Below are positions 53,368 to 64,000 of a stretch of 64,000 nt of DNA, piece after piece (the stretch's first letter is position 1; each line of letters starts with the position of its first letter). Source of the stretch: Arctopsyche grandis (taxonomy: Eukaryota > Arthropoda > Insecta > Trichoptera > Hydropsychidae); the NCBI RefSeq assembly GCF_051622035.1, contig NC_135355.1, positions 36,499,986 to 36,563,985 on the forward strand. Direction: 5' to 3'. The translations under genes and the position numbers were made by a program. Under the pieces are notes generated by a model. The model was not told the DNA's origin. It made no database searches and saw only the letters and a list, made by a program, of their open reading frames with translations.

Positions 53368-56073
53368 CTAAAGCAGATTGTGTTTAGGTAATCTGTGTTT
53401 ATACCTGAAGGGTATAGACAATTTGTTGTAATCACCGAGACTCTTCACAAGTGTGTTAGTATGGTTATAAGTGATTCTTTCATAGAATCTACTGGTTAGT
53501 TTGTTAGTAATGTCTGTAACAAACGGAATATTATATATAGCATGCAGTTTTTTCAGGTTAGTATATATGGGTGTATTATAAATTATTTTAAGGGATTTAT
53601 TTTGTATTACTTGGAGCTTGGAAAGGTTAGTATTCGAGGCGTTATTCCATACAGGTGAAGCATAGGTTAATAATGGTAATATGAGCGCGCGATATAATTT
53701 TATTTTATTTAGCGTTGATAAAGAACTGTGGCGATTAAATATTGGATAAATTGAGGATATACCCCGCATCGCCTTGCATTTCGCTGCCTCAATGTGAGGT
53801 GCCCATCTCATTCTTTTATCAAACGTTACTCCTAAATATTTTATTACTGACTGCCATTTCAGACTTTCTCCAGAGGGGATTTTCAGATCTGAACTTGGCT
53901 TATGTTTTCTAACACTAAAGAATATGGCGTCTGTTTTGGTTTGATTAATTTGAATTTTCCACTTAGTGAAGTGTTCAGTCATTGTTTTAATTGCAAATTC
54001 AAGATTTTTAAGAATAGTGTCTGGTCTTTTGCTACTTGTGAAGCAAGCTGTATCATCTGCATATAGGGCTATGTGACAGTTTTTTGGAATAGGTATGTCA
54101 TTTATATATATGGAGAACAAGAGTGGGCCAAGCAAGCTCCCCTGCGGAACGCCAGCTGCGATTATTTTTGGAGACGATAATTCATTATTTACGCTAACCA
54201 CTAGCTTTCTACGAGTTAAGTACGATTTGATGATGAGAATTAGGTAGTTTGGTATTTTGTTAATAAGGAGCTTATGAATGAGTCCATCGTGCCAAACCGT
54301 GTCGAAGGCCTTTTCTATGTCGAGACATACCATTCCGGTACTTCTCTTCATATTATAGTTCTTCGTCACGTGTTCAGTTAGTCTTGTTAGTTGTTGGGTC
54401 GTGGAATGTCCAGTGCGAAATCCAAATTGTTCATTTATTAATTTTTTATTTACGACTTTAAGTAAACGTGTGTAGATTATTTTTTCCAGAATTTTTGAAA
54501 GCGTGCAAAGTAAGCTAATGGGTCGATAATTGGCCGGGTTTTTTGAGCTTTTATCGGGCTTAAGTATGGGAATTACGTTGGCTGTTTTCCAGTATTCTGG
54601 GAAATACCCGGTGAGTAAACATGCGTTGAATATTTTAGATAGTGAGACTAAAGCTTTAAATGGAAGTTGTTTGATAATGATGTTATCTATTGAATCTCGC
54701 CCAGGTGCCTTTTTATTTTTTAAATTACGTATTATATTTTGGATTTCACACGGATGCACCAATTTTATATTTTTAGTACTGTTAGTGGGAGTTTTTGTGA
54801 TGATTTTAATGGACCGGTTGACTTTATTATGCGTTGGTATGTGATTGTAATGTTGTGTGAGTGTGTGATGTTTTTGGAAGGATTTTGATAATAGTTCTGC
54901 TTTGTCGCAATCACGCGTCACTGAGATTCCTGCATCATCTAATGGAGGAATCGAGTTTTTTGTCCTGCGAATCGCTTTAGCTAATTTCCATAGAGAGCCA
55001 TCAACTGAGTTCAATTTTTCTAATTTTTTAGACCAAGCTTCATTTTTGATTTCTTTGATTCTAATTTTAATTTGATATGTGAGCTTATTAATTAATGTTT
55101 TCAATGCTGGATTTTTTGATGTTTGCCAAATTTTACGGAGTTTATTTTTACTTTTAATTAGATTTGCAACAAAGTCAGTTATCTCTAATTTGTGTTCAAT
55201 GTATTGTGTCTTAGGTATGTGAAGGTGTTTGGATCGAGTTATTGATTCCGTCAGGTGTATTATGGAGCTGTCGATTTTTGTTTTGTTTGTGAGTGTGGTA
55301 GAAGTTAGAATAGTTTGGTCGTTTATGTACGACTTGAACTCTCGCCAGTTAGCTCTCCCGTAATCCCAACCATGCTTGATGATTTCCTCGGGTTTCCCGT
55401 CGATTGAGAAGATTATCGGGAGATGATCAGACGACAGGGTTTGAAGGGCATTTGGTGTCGATATTTTTGGGCAGTTCTTGACGAGGACAAGATCTAGTGT
55501 GGATGGTTGTGAGTTATTTGTGGGATAGTGTGTGTATGTATTCGGATGAAGTAAGATTGTATCTGTTAGTTGAATGTATTTAAAAAGAGTTGTGCCTTGT
55601 TGGTCAGTGTTTACGCAACTCCATAACGGATGTTTAGCATTAAAGTCACCAGCTACCACTACCGAACTACCAATGTTAAATATTTTGTTAAGATCGGATG
55701 CCAATAATCGTTTTTGGGGAGGATTGTAAGCGGATGCTACTATATGACGGGTGTTGTTAATTGTTAGTTCGATGGCGGTTAGTTCTAAATTTTTTAGTGG
55801 CGGAGTTATTACGCGACAATGTTTAATTGAGGATTTTATAAAAATGGCAACTCCCCCTCCATGCTGTTCTCGGTCTTCGCGATAGCAGTTAAAGTTAGGT
55901 AGGTTAATACGGATATGAGGTTTTAAGAAGGTCTCGGAGATTAAAACTATGTCAACACAGTACTCACCGATCGCCGACTCTAGTTCGTCAATCTTATTCT
56001 TAAGTCCACGAGCATTCCAAGCTAGAATGTTCAGGCGCCTCCCGTTAATCAAAGACATCGAGATATTCGACAA
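53368..56073 (-). CDS. Jockey ORF2: endonuclease and reverse transcriptase
   Basis: 901 residues, uninterrupted. The N-terminal AP-like endonuclease spans about residues 1-225 with LAWNARGL, ISETF, VVAGDFNAKHPLW and SSDHLPI. Reverse transcriptase follows with NYRPISLL, GFRTGHST, GVPQGSLLGPLLFSIYIND and ALYADDT, the active-site YADD lying near residue 672. It nicks target DNA and copies the LINE RNA there. Its Met codon overlaps the end of ORF1 in another frame, suggesting translation by reinitiation. Confidence 0.95.
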   Translation of the reverse strand: MSNISMSLINGRRLNILAWNARGLKNKIDELESAIGEYCVDIVLISETFLKPHIRINLPNFNCYREDREQHGGGVAIFIKSSIKHCRVITPPLKNLELTAIELTINNTRHIVASAYNPPQKRLLASDLNKIFNIGSSVVVAGDFNAKHPLWSCVNTDQQGTTLFKYIQLTDTILLHPNTYTHYPTNNSQPSTLDLVLVKNCPKISTPNALQTLSSDHLPIIFSIDGKPEEIIKHGWDYGRANWREFKSYINDQTILTSTTLTNKTKIDSSIIHLTESITRSKHLHIPKTQYIEHKLEITDFVANLIKSKNKLRKIWQTSKNPALKTLINKLTYQIKIRIKEIKNEAWSKKLEKLNSVDGSLWKLAKAIRRTKNSIPPLDDAGISVTRDCDKAELLSKSFQKHHTLTQHYNHIPTHNKVNRSIKIITKTPTNSTKNIKLVHPCEIQNIIRNLKNKKAPGRDSIDNIIIKQLPFKALVSLSKIFNACLLTGYFPEYWKTANVIPILKPDKSSKNPANYRPISLLCTLSKILEKIIYTRLLKVVNKKLINEQFGFRTGHSTTQQLTRLTEHVTKNYNMKRSTGMVCLDIEKAFDTVWHDGLIHKLLINKIPNYLILIIKSYLTRRKLVVSVNNELSSPKIIAAGVPQGSLLGPLLFSIYINDIPIPKNCHIALYADDTACFTSSKRPDTILKNLEFAIKTMTEHFTKWKIQINQTKTDAIFFSVRKHKPSSDLKIPSGESLKWQSVIKYLGVTFDKRMRWAPHIEAAKCKAMRGISSIYPIFNRHSSLSTLNKIKLYRALILPLLTYASPVWNNASNTNLSKLQVIQNKSLKIIYNTPIYTNLKKLHAIYNIPFVTDITNKLTSRFYERITYNHTNTLVKSLGDYNKLSIPFRYKHRLPKHNLL

Positions 56074-57367
56074 GCATGAGTGCCAGCTCTAGTTTGTCGG
56101 TGCAACCGCTGGCCTTGGCACGAATCTCCTGGAGGATCTTCAACATCTTCGTCATAGACGCCATGGAAGTTAGGTCTGTTGTTGGTTGAATGTTGGGATT
56201 GGTTGGTTGGTGGGGTTTTTTAGGGATATTTGGGATATTTGGTGAAGGAGTTTTAATGGTCGGTAGCTTTGGGAAGTTATGATCGTTAACGACCGGGATA
56301 TTTTGTGGCTGCACCACTGGGAGTTTCCAAGGGTTGGCTTTGACAATCGATGCTCGATTCTTCCTCGATTCCAGCATTTTCAGATAGCTCTGTCTTTTTG
56401 GACAGTCTTTGAAGTTAGCGGGGTGAGATCCTGAACAGCCTGAGCAGACAGCAGGGGTAACTATTCCTTGATTGCATTGTGCGGTGAGGTGAGTGCCGGC
56501 ACATTTGACGCACTTGGCCTGCCGATTGCAGTTTTTCGCAGCGTGTCCATATTCTTGGCATCTGAAACATTGAGTAATATTTTGTGATTTACTAGTATAT
56601 TTAACGACACTGACCTTTGTGTAACAGATGTACCGGATTTCTTTAATCTTCTTTGCCGATACCGATGGCTCGAAGAACACCAAGTATAGCTCGGTGGCGT
56701 TGCTCCTAGGCTCCTTCGTCTTCATCTGTATGACTTTGGTTACAGGGAATCCCTGTCTGATGATGTCATCTTTAATATCAGCTTCCGGCAATTTCGGCAA
56801 GCCACGTACGACACTTTTTATTTCCTTTTCCTCCTTCCTGGAAAAGGTATGGAATTGTCGGTCTGGTGTCAATCCATCCCGAAGTTTTTTAAAGTCTTCA
56901 AGACTTTTACATTGTATCTTGACATTATTTTGACCAATGTAAGTCATTGTGAAGTCTTTTATAAACTTCTTGATCGACTCGATCATGCTGCCGTGAGTGC
57001 CAGTAGCTGTCATGATGATGGGCGGGATTCTTCCACCGCTTCTGGGGACATCGGAAACTTCCAAGAGCCCTTCAAATTTGTTTTTCTCCTGAATTTTAAA
57101 TTCAGGAGCAACATCTTTCACGTTCTTTGCCGTATGTTTTGGAAACTGCCACTCGGTCTCCATCTGAGCGGTCTGAGAGCAGCCTGGTTGAGGAGCTTCG
57201 GTTGTAGTTATCAGTGTCTTCTTAAGTCGCTTTTTCAGGTTGGATCCTCGCATGGTGCCAACATGTGTTCTTTTGGTGTTCGTTTTGTGGGGGGTGTTTG
57301 TTGTGTATGTTAAAAGGTGTGGGTTTTTTGACGGTATGGCGTATCGCTGTATTATGAGCGCTCGCAC
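56045..57367 (-). CDS. Jockey ORF1: gag-like RNA-binding protein
   Basis: 440 residues. A central PRE-type region reads around FHTFSRKEEKEIKSVVRGLP. It is followed by cysteine knuckles starting near residue 267 (CFRCQEYGHAAKNC, CVKCAGTHLTAQC, CSGCSGSHPANFKDC). This is the nucleic-acid chaperone of Jockey-type elements. The start Met lies about 47 bases from the element's 5' end. Confidence 0.93.
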   Translation of the reverse strand: MRALIIQRYAIPSKNPHLLTYTTNTPHKTNTKRTHVGTMRGSNLKKRLKKTLITTTEAPQPGCSQTAQMETEWQFPKHTAKNVKDVAPEFKIQEKNKFEGLLEVSDVPRSGGRIPPIIMTATGTHGSMIESIKKFIKDFTMTYIGQNNVKIQCKSLEDFKKLRDGLTPDRQFHTFSRKEEKEIKSVVRGLPKLPEADIKDDIIRQGFPVTKVIQMKTKEPRSNATELYLVFFEPSVSAKKIKEIRYICYTKVSVVKYTSKSQNITQCFRCQEYGHAAKNCNRQAKCVKCAGTHLTAQCNQGIVTPAVCSGCSGSHPANFKDCPKRQSYLKMLESRKNRASIVKANPWKLPVVQPQNIPVVNDHNFPKLPTIKTPSPNIPNIPKKPHQPTNPNIQPTTDLTSMASMTKMLKILQEIRAKASGCTDKLELALMLVEYLDVFD

Positions 57368-57414
57368 AGAGAGTACGTCTTCGGCACGTCCGTTCTCACG
57401 GAGCGTCGAGAGAC

Positions 57415-58682
57415 GAGAATATTTTCAATATTATGTGAATATAAAAATATATCTCTATCTTCTGTGTCAGCATTTTGGACGTTACCAAGGAACTTTCTAA
57501 ATTAATCAATAAAAAAACGAATAATATCTGATTAATTTCATAAATACTAGAATTAATGAATATTGAAAAGGGGGCGAATATATTCGAATATTCGATTGGG
57601 ACCCCTAGTTATACAGTACTAGTTGTTTTACCAGGCTTTGCTCAGTATTTGTAATATAAAAAGCCTAAACACTGCGAATATACTAGTAAATATTCATTTT
57701 TTTTTATTAAATTTACTAGCTGAACCCGGCATGCGTTGCAATGCCACAATAACGCATGCAATTCCTGTTTCCATTCCCGTTCCCATTCCCGTTCCCGTTC
57801 CCGTTCTCATTCTCGTTCCCGTTCACATTTGTCGGAAAAACGCAGGCAGCGAACACATTTGAAATTATTCAATTATTTCTTTATTTTACCCCAACAACGC
57901 ATGTCGCGACGTGAAACCATTTGAAATTATTGCGTTGCAATGCCACTCATTCCCGTTTTTCCCGATTCCGTTCCTGTTTTTGGCCGATTTTTTTTCACAG
58001 AAAGCTTTCCGGACATGCATACAAGCAATCTTGAAAGTTCCATCGTTCTATCGTACAATAACGCATGCAATTCCCGTTCCCGTTTCAGTTTCAAATTAAT
58101 ACTTAATAATCAAATTGAATTATATTAAAGTATAGGAACGCATACGTAACAGACAGACAAACATTGATTTTTATATACAATATATGTAGGATTGTTATGA
58201 GTGGTACGTAATGTATTTGTACGTTGGCATGCGTACGCGCAAGTTGGTTACCAACGTACACATTTCCTTAACTACACACTGGCACTTCATACTTTCGCGT
58301 CGATAAAATCGTAATAATCGTAAAGAGGTTTTATCCCGTTTTTTTTCACAGTAATCTTCCCGGACATGCATACAAAAAATCCTGAAAGTTACATCGTAAT
58401 CGGTTCAGTGGTTTAGGAGCCTATTCGAGACAGACAGACAGACAAACATTGTTTTTTTATATATATATATATTTTATTTATTTTATTTTTATTTTTTATT
58501 TAATTTACACCAAGAAGGCCTAAAAGGTAAACCCAATGCGCCTTCCTGGCCAAAGACAATTATATAAACATGTATGTACACCATCCATATATACACAAAT
58601 ACTTACACGTATACACAAATACACATACATACATACATAAATATAAAAATACACATATATACATATACATACATACACACCT

Positions 58683-58759
<77 letters not shown>

Positions 58760-58781
58760 CATATACATAGACATATACATA

Positions 58782-58873
<92 letters not shown>

Positions 58874-58886
58874 CATATACATAGAC

Positions 58887-58959
<73 letters not shown>

Positions 58960-59651
58960 CATATACATAGACATATACATATACATATACATATACACAT
59001 ACACATACATTATATACATCCATAAACATACAAACATTATACATGCATATACACATAAACACATAAATACACATAAATAAAGATAAATTACTCATATATA
59101 TAAAAATAAAAAATAGCATACATATATAAATAAAGATAAAACCAACATACATACACATTATGCTAAATAATAAAATTACAAAATGAAAACAACATGTGTA
59201 AATATGTATGTAGCTAGAAGTCATTTAAAATATGCTGCCTGACATGCAGTAAAAACATCAAGGCTCCCAGAAAACAGGTTAAATAGTCGAATGGCTCTTG
59301 AAAGGGGTGAGTCATCAAGCATATAGATATAAATTTGAATCGAAAAAAAAAATATATTCAACCAATCGAATCGTCATGTTTAAGCTGAACTTGTTTTCGA
59401 ATCCCAACCAACAATACTTATAAAGTCTCTTTCGAAATTATATATTAGATGACCGTATCCGACAATTTCAAGATTTCACATTTTATGAAGATTGTAATGA
59501 AATAATTAAAAAATATCATTAAAAATGAAAATGTAGATATACTTCAGCACAATCGCTGATGAACTTGTCACCCACCATGAAACTGGGGCATAATTCAAAG
59601 TGTTGTTAAATATGCGCAGCGCGAAAGTGAATGGGATTATAATGAATGAAT
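57415..59651. repeat. Right copy of 2.2 kb direct duplication
   Basis: Second copy of 50899-53100. It starts GAGAATATTTTC immediately after the LINE 5' end and stops at AATGAATGAAT before unique sequence GGGGGGAAAC. Repeat F (57718-58470), a SINE tail and TA arrays are present in the same order. Confidence 0.95.
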
Positions 59652-60087
59652 GGGGGGAAACTTTCCGCCCAGAAATTAGGGATTTTTAATTAAACGGCGA
59701 AAACTCATCGTACCTACCTACCTTTTCAACCCCTTCGTTCTCATTTCAACACGACGGATAAGCCGAAAGTGATTTCACTAAAAATCATAACACGGAAGTT
59801 CGTCCGACTGAAACTGATTCAAACAACTCGAGCGAATTACACATTGTGTATTTTAACGATCGAAAATTTCGTATTTCGTTTCATTAATTAACATCACCTA
59901 ATTATTTCAAATCTAGAAGACTGAGCATCGCCTAGGTAAATGCGCACAAAATTTCATTATAATTTATATGAAATAAAATTATTCATTTTCAAATTAATTT
60001 ATTTTCAAAATTAATATTTTGTCTGTGATAACATGCATTGTAAATAGCTTAAATTTTGACGGAACATCTTGATTATTATATAGCACT
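59652..60087. other. Intergenic, nothing recognised
   Basis: No gene or repeat boundary was identified. Confidence 0.5.
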
Positions 60088-60223
60088 AGTGTTATGCACG
60101 ATGTAATATCATCTCATGGGCTATGGCTTATTAAGCTATTATTTAAACAACATTAAAATAAATGTGTCGGTCCTATGTTTGATCCGCATGCGGTCATATT
60201 TTTTTCAAATACCTTTTAAATAT
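60088..60223 (+). repeat. Interspersed repeat A, 5' half split by LTR
   Basis: It ends TTTTAAATAT at the LTR; the 3' half resumes at 60668 and runs to about 60860. Confidence 0.85.
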
Positions 60224-60667
60224 TGTTACGTACGCCGCGGATTAAGCGAATAGAATCCCAGAGACTATGTGACCGTTCAAGGGTTATCTGTTATCGGACT
60301 AATTAAGTGCTTGCACTTAGACCAACGGATATCTGTTATCGGATTAACTAAGTGCTTGCACTTACTTCCAGGATTATATCTGGACTCTAAGTGCATTTAG
60401 GCTAAACAATGACCGTTATTAGGCTTTTCTCAGAATCGATACGGGGAAACCCAATGTCGTGGAAATACATATCCGAATACGTGACTATACAACAGGTAAA
60501 CAGATTAGACATCCTGAGAGATCTACCCTTTATAAGGCGGTACGTAGGCGATATCATGTCATTCTGGACTGAGCACTGCCAGTGCGTGTATCTCCTTAAT
60601 CATCAATAAATGCTGTGAAACGACTGTTGGCCTTTTACTTGGATCCTCCACCCACCCCTACGCAACA
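60224..60667 (+). mobile_element. Solo LTR of family C
   Basis: 444 bp from TGTTACG to CGCAACA, flanked by ATAT (60220-60223 and 60668-60671). TATA-like CTTTATAAGG near 60528 and AATAAA near 60605 give the orientation. No internal domain remains. Confidence 0.93.
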
Positions 60668-60860
60668 ATATATTTAATTTAATATTAATATATTTAATTG
60701 ATTAATATGAAAAAAATGGCAAAAAATACCAACCTACTTATATATAAACAATATAAATAAACTTTTAATAGATGGTGCTAAATGCTCAGAGACTTGCCTA
60801 GAAAAAACATTGGTAGCAAACAATATATATATATATAGAAGTTTTTTATTCGTACGTTTT
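60668..60860 (+). repeat. Interspersed repeat A, 3' half
   Basis: It continues the copy that starts at 60088 after the ATAT duplication, with a GATGGTGCTAAATGCTCAG block. Confidence 0.8.
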
Positions 60861-60877
60861 GTTGGCAGTATATAAAA

Positions 60878-61600
60878 CTAGTACCCAGTACCCGATGAAA
60901 TATCATCGCATGGGTTATGGCATATTAAGTTATAAAATAAAAAATGTTTTGGTCCTGTGTTCGATTCCCACGCGGTCGTATTTTTTACATACCTCCTGTA
61001 CGATTACAATTCAGGAAAAAGTTTGCCTCTTATCCAATCGTTTTCATACTTTGCCAAATTGTTAATTTTGGTCATCAATATAAGTAAACGGATCCTCCGC
61101 CATGACGATGGTGCAAAAATTTCGTGAAAGACGCGTTTGATATCTGCCCGGCGAGATAGTCGTTGACGTTTATCGATCGTTTGTTTATTAGTTTTAAACT
61201 TAGATGGCGGAAGTAAAATAAAATTATTGTTTTTATTCAAAATAATAATTTTATATACAAATTATAGAAGAGGTATGTTTTTAAAAAACATTTTTTTATA
61301 CATTTTGTGTTTTTTTTTCAAAAACCTTTTAAATATATTTAATTTAATATTTATATCTAATTGTTTAATATGAAGAAAAAATGGTAAGAACTACCAACCT
61401 ACCTATGTACATATAAACAATATAAAACACCAATAAAAAAATAATTAATTAAATCATTTTTCAATAGATGGCGCTAAGTGCTCAGATACTAATTTATTTC
61501 ATATTTTTTCATATTTTCATATTATAACAGAGATATTTTTTCTTTTGTTAATATATTCCTAAGTTTTGTTGGTAGTGGTTTAGCTGTGACATACTATGAA
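60878..61600 (+). repeat. Interspersed repeat A, split by repeat H
   Basis: The 5' part (60878-60987) ends at CACGCGGTCGTATTTTTT. Repeat H with inverted ACATACCTC ends fills about 60988-61310. The A sequence resumes with AAAACCTTTTAAATATAT and GATGGCGCTAAGTGCTCAG. Confidence 0.75.
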
Positions 61601-62439
61601 GAGAGATCTGGTGAAACCTGATATATAATAATAGCTCAAGGTTTGCAATAGAAAATTGGAGAGGAAAAGCCAATTTTATAGGAACCGTTTCAATGAAAAT
61701 CAGAAAAATTGGCAAATTCATACCGAACGAAGCCGGGTAAAACCACTAGTCTAATACATAATTTCGAAATAGACTCAACTATCGAATATGTAACTATGTA
61801 TCTAAGGTTTTATGACGACGATATTAACATCGTTAAATATAATATTTTTTCGATTCAAATAAATTTAATAATGATTTGCTTTAAAAATAGTTTATCAATG
61901 TATGATTGTCCATAAATGAGTTTATGTATTTACAGAAATGAACTTTGTCATCATCAGATAAATTAAATCAGCTGATAACTAAAAATAATTGTATGTGATG
62001 TATGTATGTAAGCTTATTGTAGAAAAACTAAATGTATGTAAGCTTATTGTAAATCATATTAACAATTAGATACAACATAGCTTCTAATTGAATACTTATC
62101 TCGCAGATAAAACTCCGTGAAGAGATATACTTTTAGCCGTGAAATGTCAGATTTGACATATTTGGCCAAAAATCAATATATATCGTGTATTACATTACAT
62201 GAAGCTAGACGCCAAATTTGAAATTTATATATACATATGAGAGTTAAAACTATAAATATTTAAATATTAGAGATAACGAGAACCTATAGTGCAAATTTTA
62301 TAAAATATAGAGTGAATTATAGGCGTTTAAACAATTAAAATCTGAAATACCATATCAAGGCGAAAAGGTTGAAGATAGATTATGGTAGCCTTACGTACCG
62401 TCATAAACGTCACCGTATCCGAGATTCTGGATATTTGTT
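61601..62439. other. Intergenic with SINE fragment
   Basis: About 61640-61745 resembles the SINE body and holds a CCGAACGAAGCCGGG word. The rest is AT-rich without recognised features. Confidence 0.5.
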
Positions 62440-62607
62440 ACGCATTGTATACGATATTTTATCTCCAACGTAATGGCAGACGATACATTTACGTATATTG
62501 ATGACCAAAATGAGCAATATGGCAAAGTATGAAAACGATCGGATAAGAGATAAAAATAACCACTGACACGAAAGCCATGTGAAACGTAAAGGAGGTATGT
62601 AAAAAAA
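62440..62607 (-). repeat. Interspersed repeat H, reverse copy
   Basis: Matches 15245-15415 in reverse, ending GGAGGTATGT. Confidence 0.8.
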
Positions 62608-62679
62608 CAAATGAATGTTTACTATTAGATTGTTTTTCCGTTTATATTACAAATACCGAGCGAAGCCGGGTAAAAACAC

Positions 62680-63306
62680 TAGTACTACATATTTATAGTT
62701 GGGTAAAGTCTAAAGGACAATTTCAAAGTGCATCGATTTTAAAATAAGATTTTTTGATATCGTACTAAGCCTGACTAATCGTGCGATGACAATGGCAGAT
62801 TTTCATTTGAGATTTCGTACGTCGTGTAAGCGTTAATTAATTCAATGTCGGAGGAAAGGAAAAACGGGGAGATTCTCGCGTCAGGAGGCAGTGACCCTGG
62901 GGTGGATTCTTGGTAGATTCTTGGGTCTGCGAGACCCGGTCCGGATTATTAACTGTGGCCGATAAGCGACGCCATTATCCGACGGTAATGGGAGGTCGTT
63001 AGGCTCCGCGGCCCGCGACCATCGCACCCCTGGCTCCCCACCAGCTCAACATATTCCCTTCTGGACCATTTATTTCAGTGAGCACCCACAGCATGTACTG
63101 CATAGTACCAAGTAGTAAGTAGGGAGGCTCACAGTTTCATGGGCGATCTACCAATAATAATGATTATTAATTCCTATTAAAATATCTACATACATATATA
63201 TATTAAGCGTCGGTTTTGGAAAATTGGAAGATGCAAAGATGGGAAATTATATTGAAAATTTAAGTAACAGTTTCCTGTATATCTTATTTTATTTTATTTT
63301 GGATTT
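62680..63306. other. Unclassified region with GC-rich block
   Basis: 62870-63060 is GC-rich (CGGCCCGCGACC, GAGACCCGGTCCGG) in AT-rich surroundings. No frame, tRNA or rRNA was recognised. Confidence 0.4.
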
Positions 63307-63688
63307 GGTGCATCCGCTCTAAAATCGCCGGATTAACAGAACGGCAGCTTTAAACGAAATTCTCGTTTTCTCGAATGATAGATTGCACATCAGATGACGA
63401 GTAACCTTTCGATGTGCACAGATGCAATTATTAAAATTGAGTTGGATCTTTCTGGCGAGTTTAATAAGGCAAGATTCGGAACTTATCGAATCTTGCCTTA
63501 TTAAACTCGCCTGAAAGATCCAACTCAATTTTAATAATTACCATTTTAATAATTGCATCTGTGCACATCGAAAGGTTACCCGTCATCTAATGTGCAATCT
63601 ATCATTCGAGAAGATGAGAATTGCATTTAAAGCAGCCGTCCGTTAATCTGTCATTCAAGTTGTCTGGCGATTTTAGAGCGGATGCACC
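63307..63688. mobile_element. Long inverted repeat, family J relative
   Basis: Arms of about 175 bp run from GGTGCATCCGCTCTAAAATCG inwards to ATTCGGAACT / ATCGAATCTT at the centre (about 63480). The right arm carries an extra TTACCATTTTAATAATT segment. Sequence blocks are shared with 45704-46064. Confidence 0.8.
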
Positions 63689-63699
63689 GCATCCTTTTA

Positions 63700-63990
63700 T
63701 TTTACATAGATACATATGTACATATATACCAGGATGGCTTGACAAGAAGACCCCAATGCGCCTTCCTGGACAATTAATTACAAACAATGCAGTATTTTAT
63801 TATTACATAAATTACTGTATTTCCAGAAGCAGAAGAACATGAAATAACAATTAATTAATTAATTAAATAAATAAATAATCCATTGAGACATCTATGGATT
63901 TTAGATCTGTACATAATTTTTACAAATTGTACATACAATAAATACAGAAGATTTGTGACAGCAGGAAAGATGATTTTTTGCCAATTTTGT
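63700..63990 (-). repeat. tRNA-derived SINE, reverse, truncated
   Basis: It carries the reverse CAATGCGCCTTCCTGG hairpin and an interior matching the reverse of 41130-41230. Confidence 0.6.
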
Positions 63991-64000
63991 GGAACCGTTT

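Larger units (their letters stand above)
53101..57414 (-). mobile_element. Full-length Jockey-clade LINE
   Basis: It has two open frames, ORF1 and ORF2, overlapping by 29 bases, a 3' UTR of about 267 bp ending AAAAAGCATTTAAAAATCAAA-like, and only about 47 bp before ORF1. The 5' region carries GGACGTG, resembling the downstream promoter element of Jockey-type LINEs. It is flanked exactly by two copies of the same 2.2 kb segment. Truncated relatives are at 44385 and 49203. Confidence 0.93.

Noticed and set aside
50899-59651. False duplication from unresolved haplotypes
   Set aside because: Both copy boundaries coincide with the LINE ends, which an assembly error would not normally produce. The TA arrays still make long-read confirmation desirable.

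Overview
This 64 kb window is AT-rich, intron-containing animal DNA from an insect, probably a holometabolous one. That rests on two CYP9-like P450 genes, a multi-domain TIL inhibitor gene, DHRS7-like SDR genes and the types of transposons present; the order cannot be fixed from the sequence. Five host genes were rebuilt exon by exon on the minus strand. Most of the rest is transposon-derived, often nested. Exon boundaries were read by eye from AG/GT sites, reading phase and paralog comparison, and no transcript data were used.

Layout: 1157-4542 and 9235-14495 hold two complete nine-exon P450 paralogs (539 and 535 aa) in tandem, with matching exon phases and a shared promoter footprint. 17906-23877 holds a secreted inhibitor gene of four TIL domains on phase-1 exons; an apparently complete hAT transposon (18192-20918) with a 716-residue transposase sits inside its fourth exon. 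25056-26383 is an intact five-exon SDR gene. 33715-34725 is a diverged paralog that keeps its reading frame and splice sites but has lost the catalytic Tyr and Lys. Between the SDR genes lies a young LTR retrotransposon (27185-32586) of the CsRn1/Kabuki type, with identical LTRs, a tRNA-Trp primer site, and gag and pol joined by a -1 frameshift signal.

From about 35 kb onward no host gene was found. The region holds MITEs of several superfamilies, SINE-like repeats, LTR fragments, a decayed Tc1 element, a decayed piggyBac fragment and truncated LINE tails. The main feature is an apparently full-length Jockey-type LINE (53101-57414) whose two ends abut direct copies of one 2.2 kb segment (50899-53100 and 57415-59651), which looks like a giant target-site duplication.

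The genes do not form a pathway cluster. The P450 and SDR products are probably membrane-associated oxidoreductases and the TIL protein is probably secreted. Transposons fill the introns of the P450 and TIL genes and have broken the TIL gene in this haplotype.
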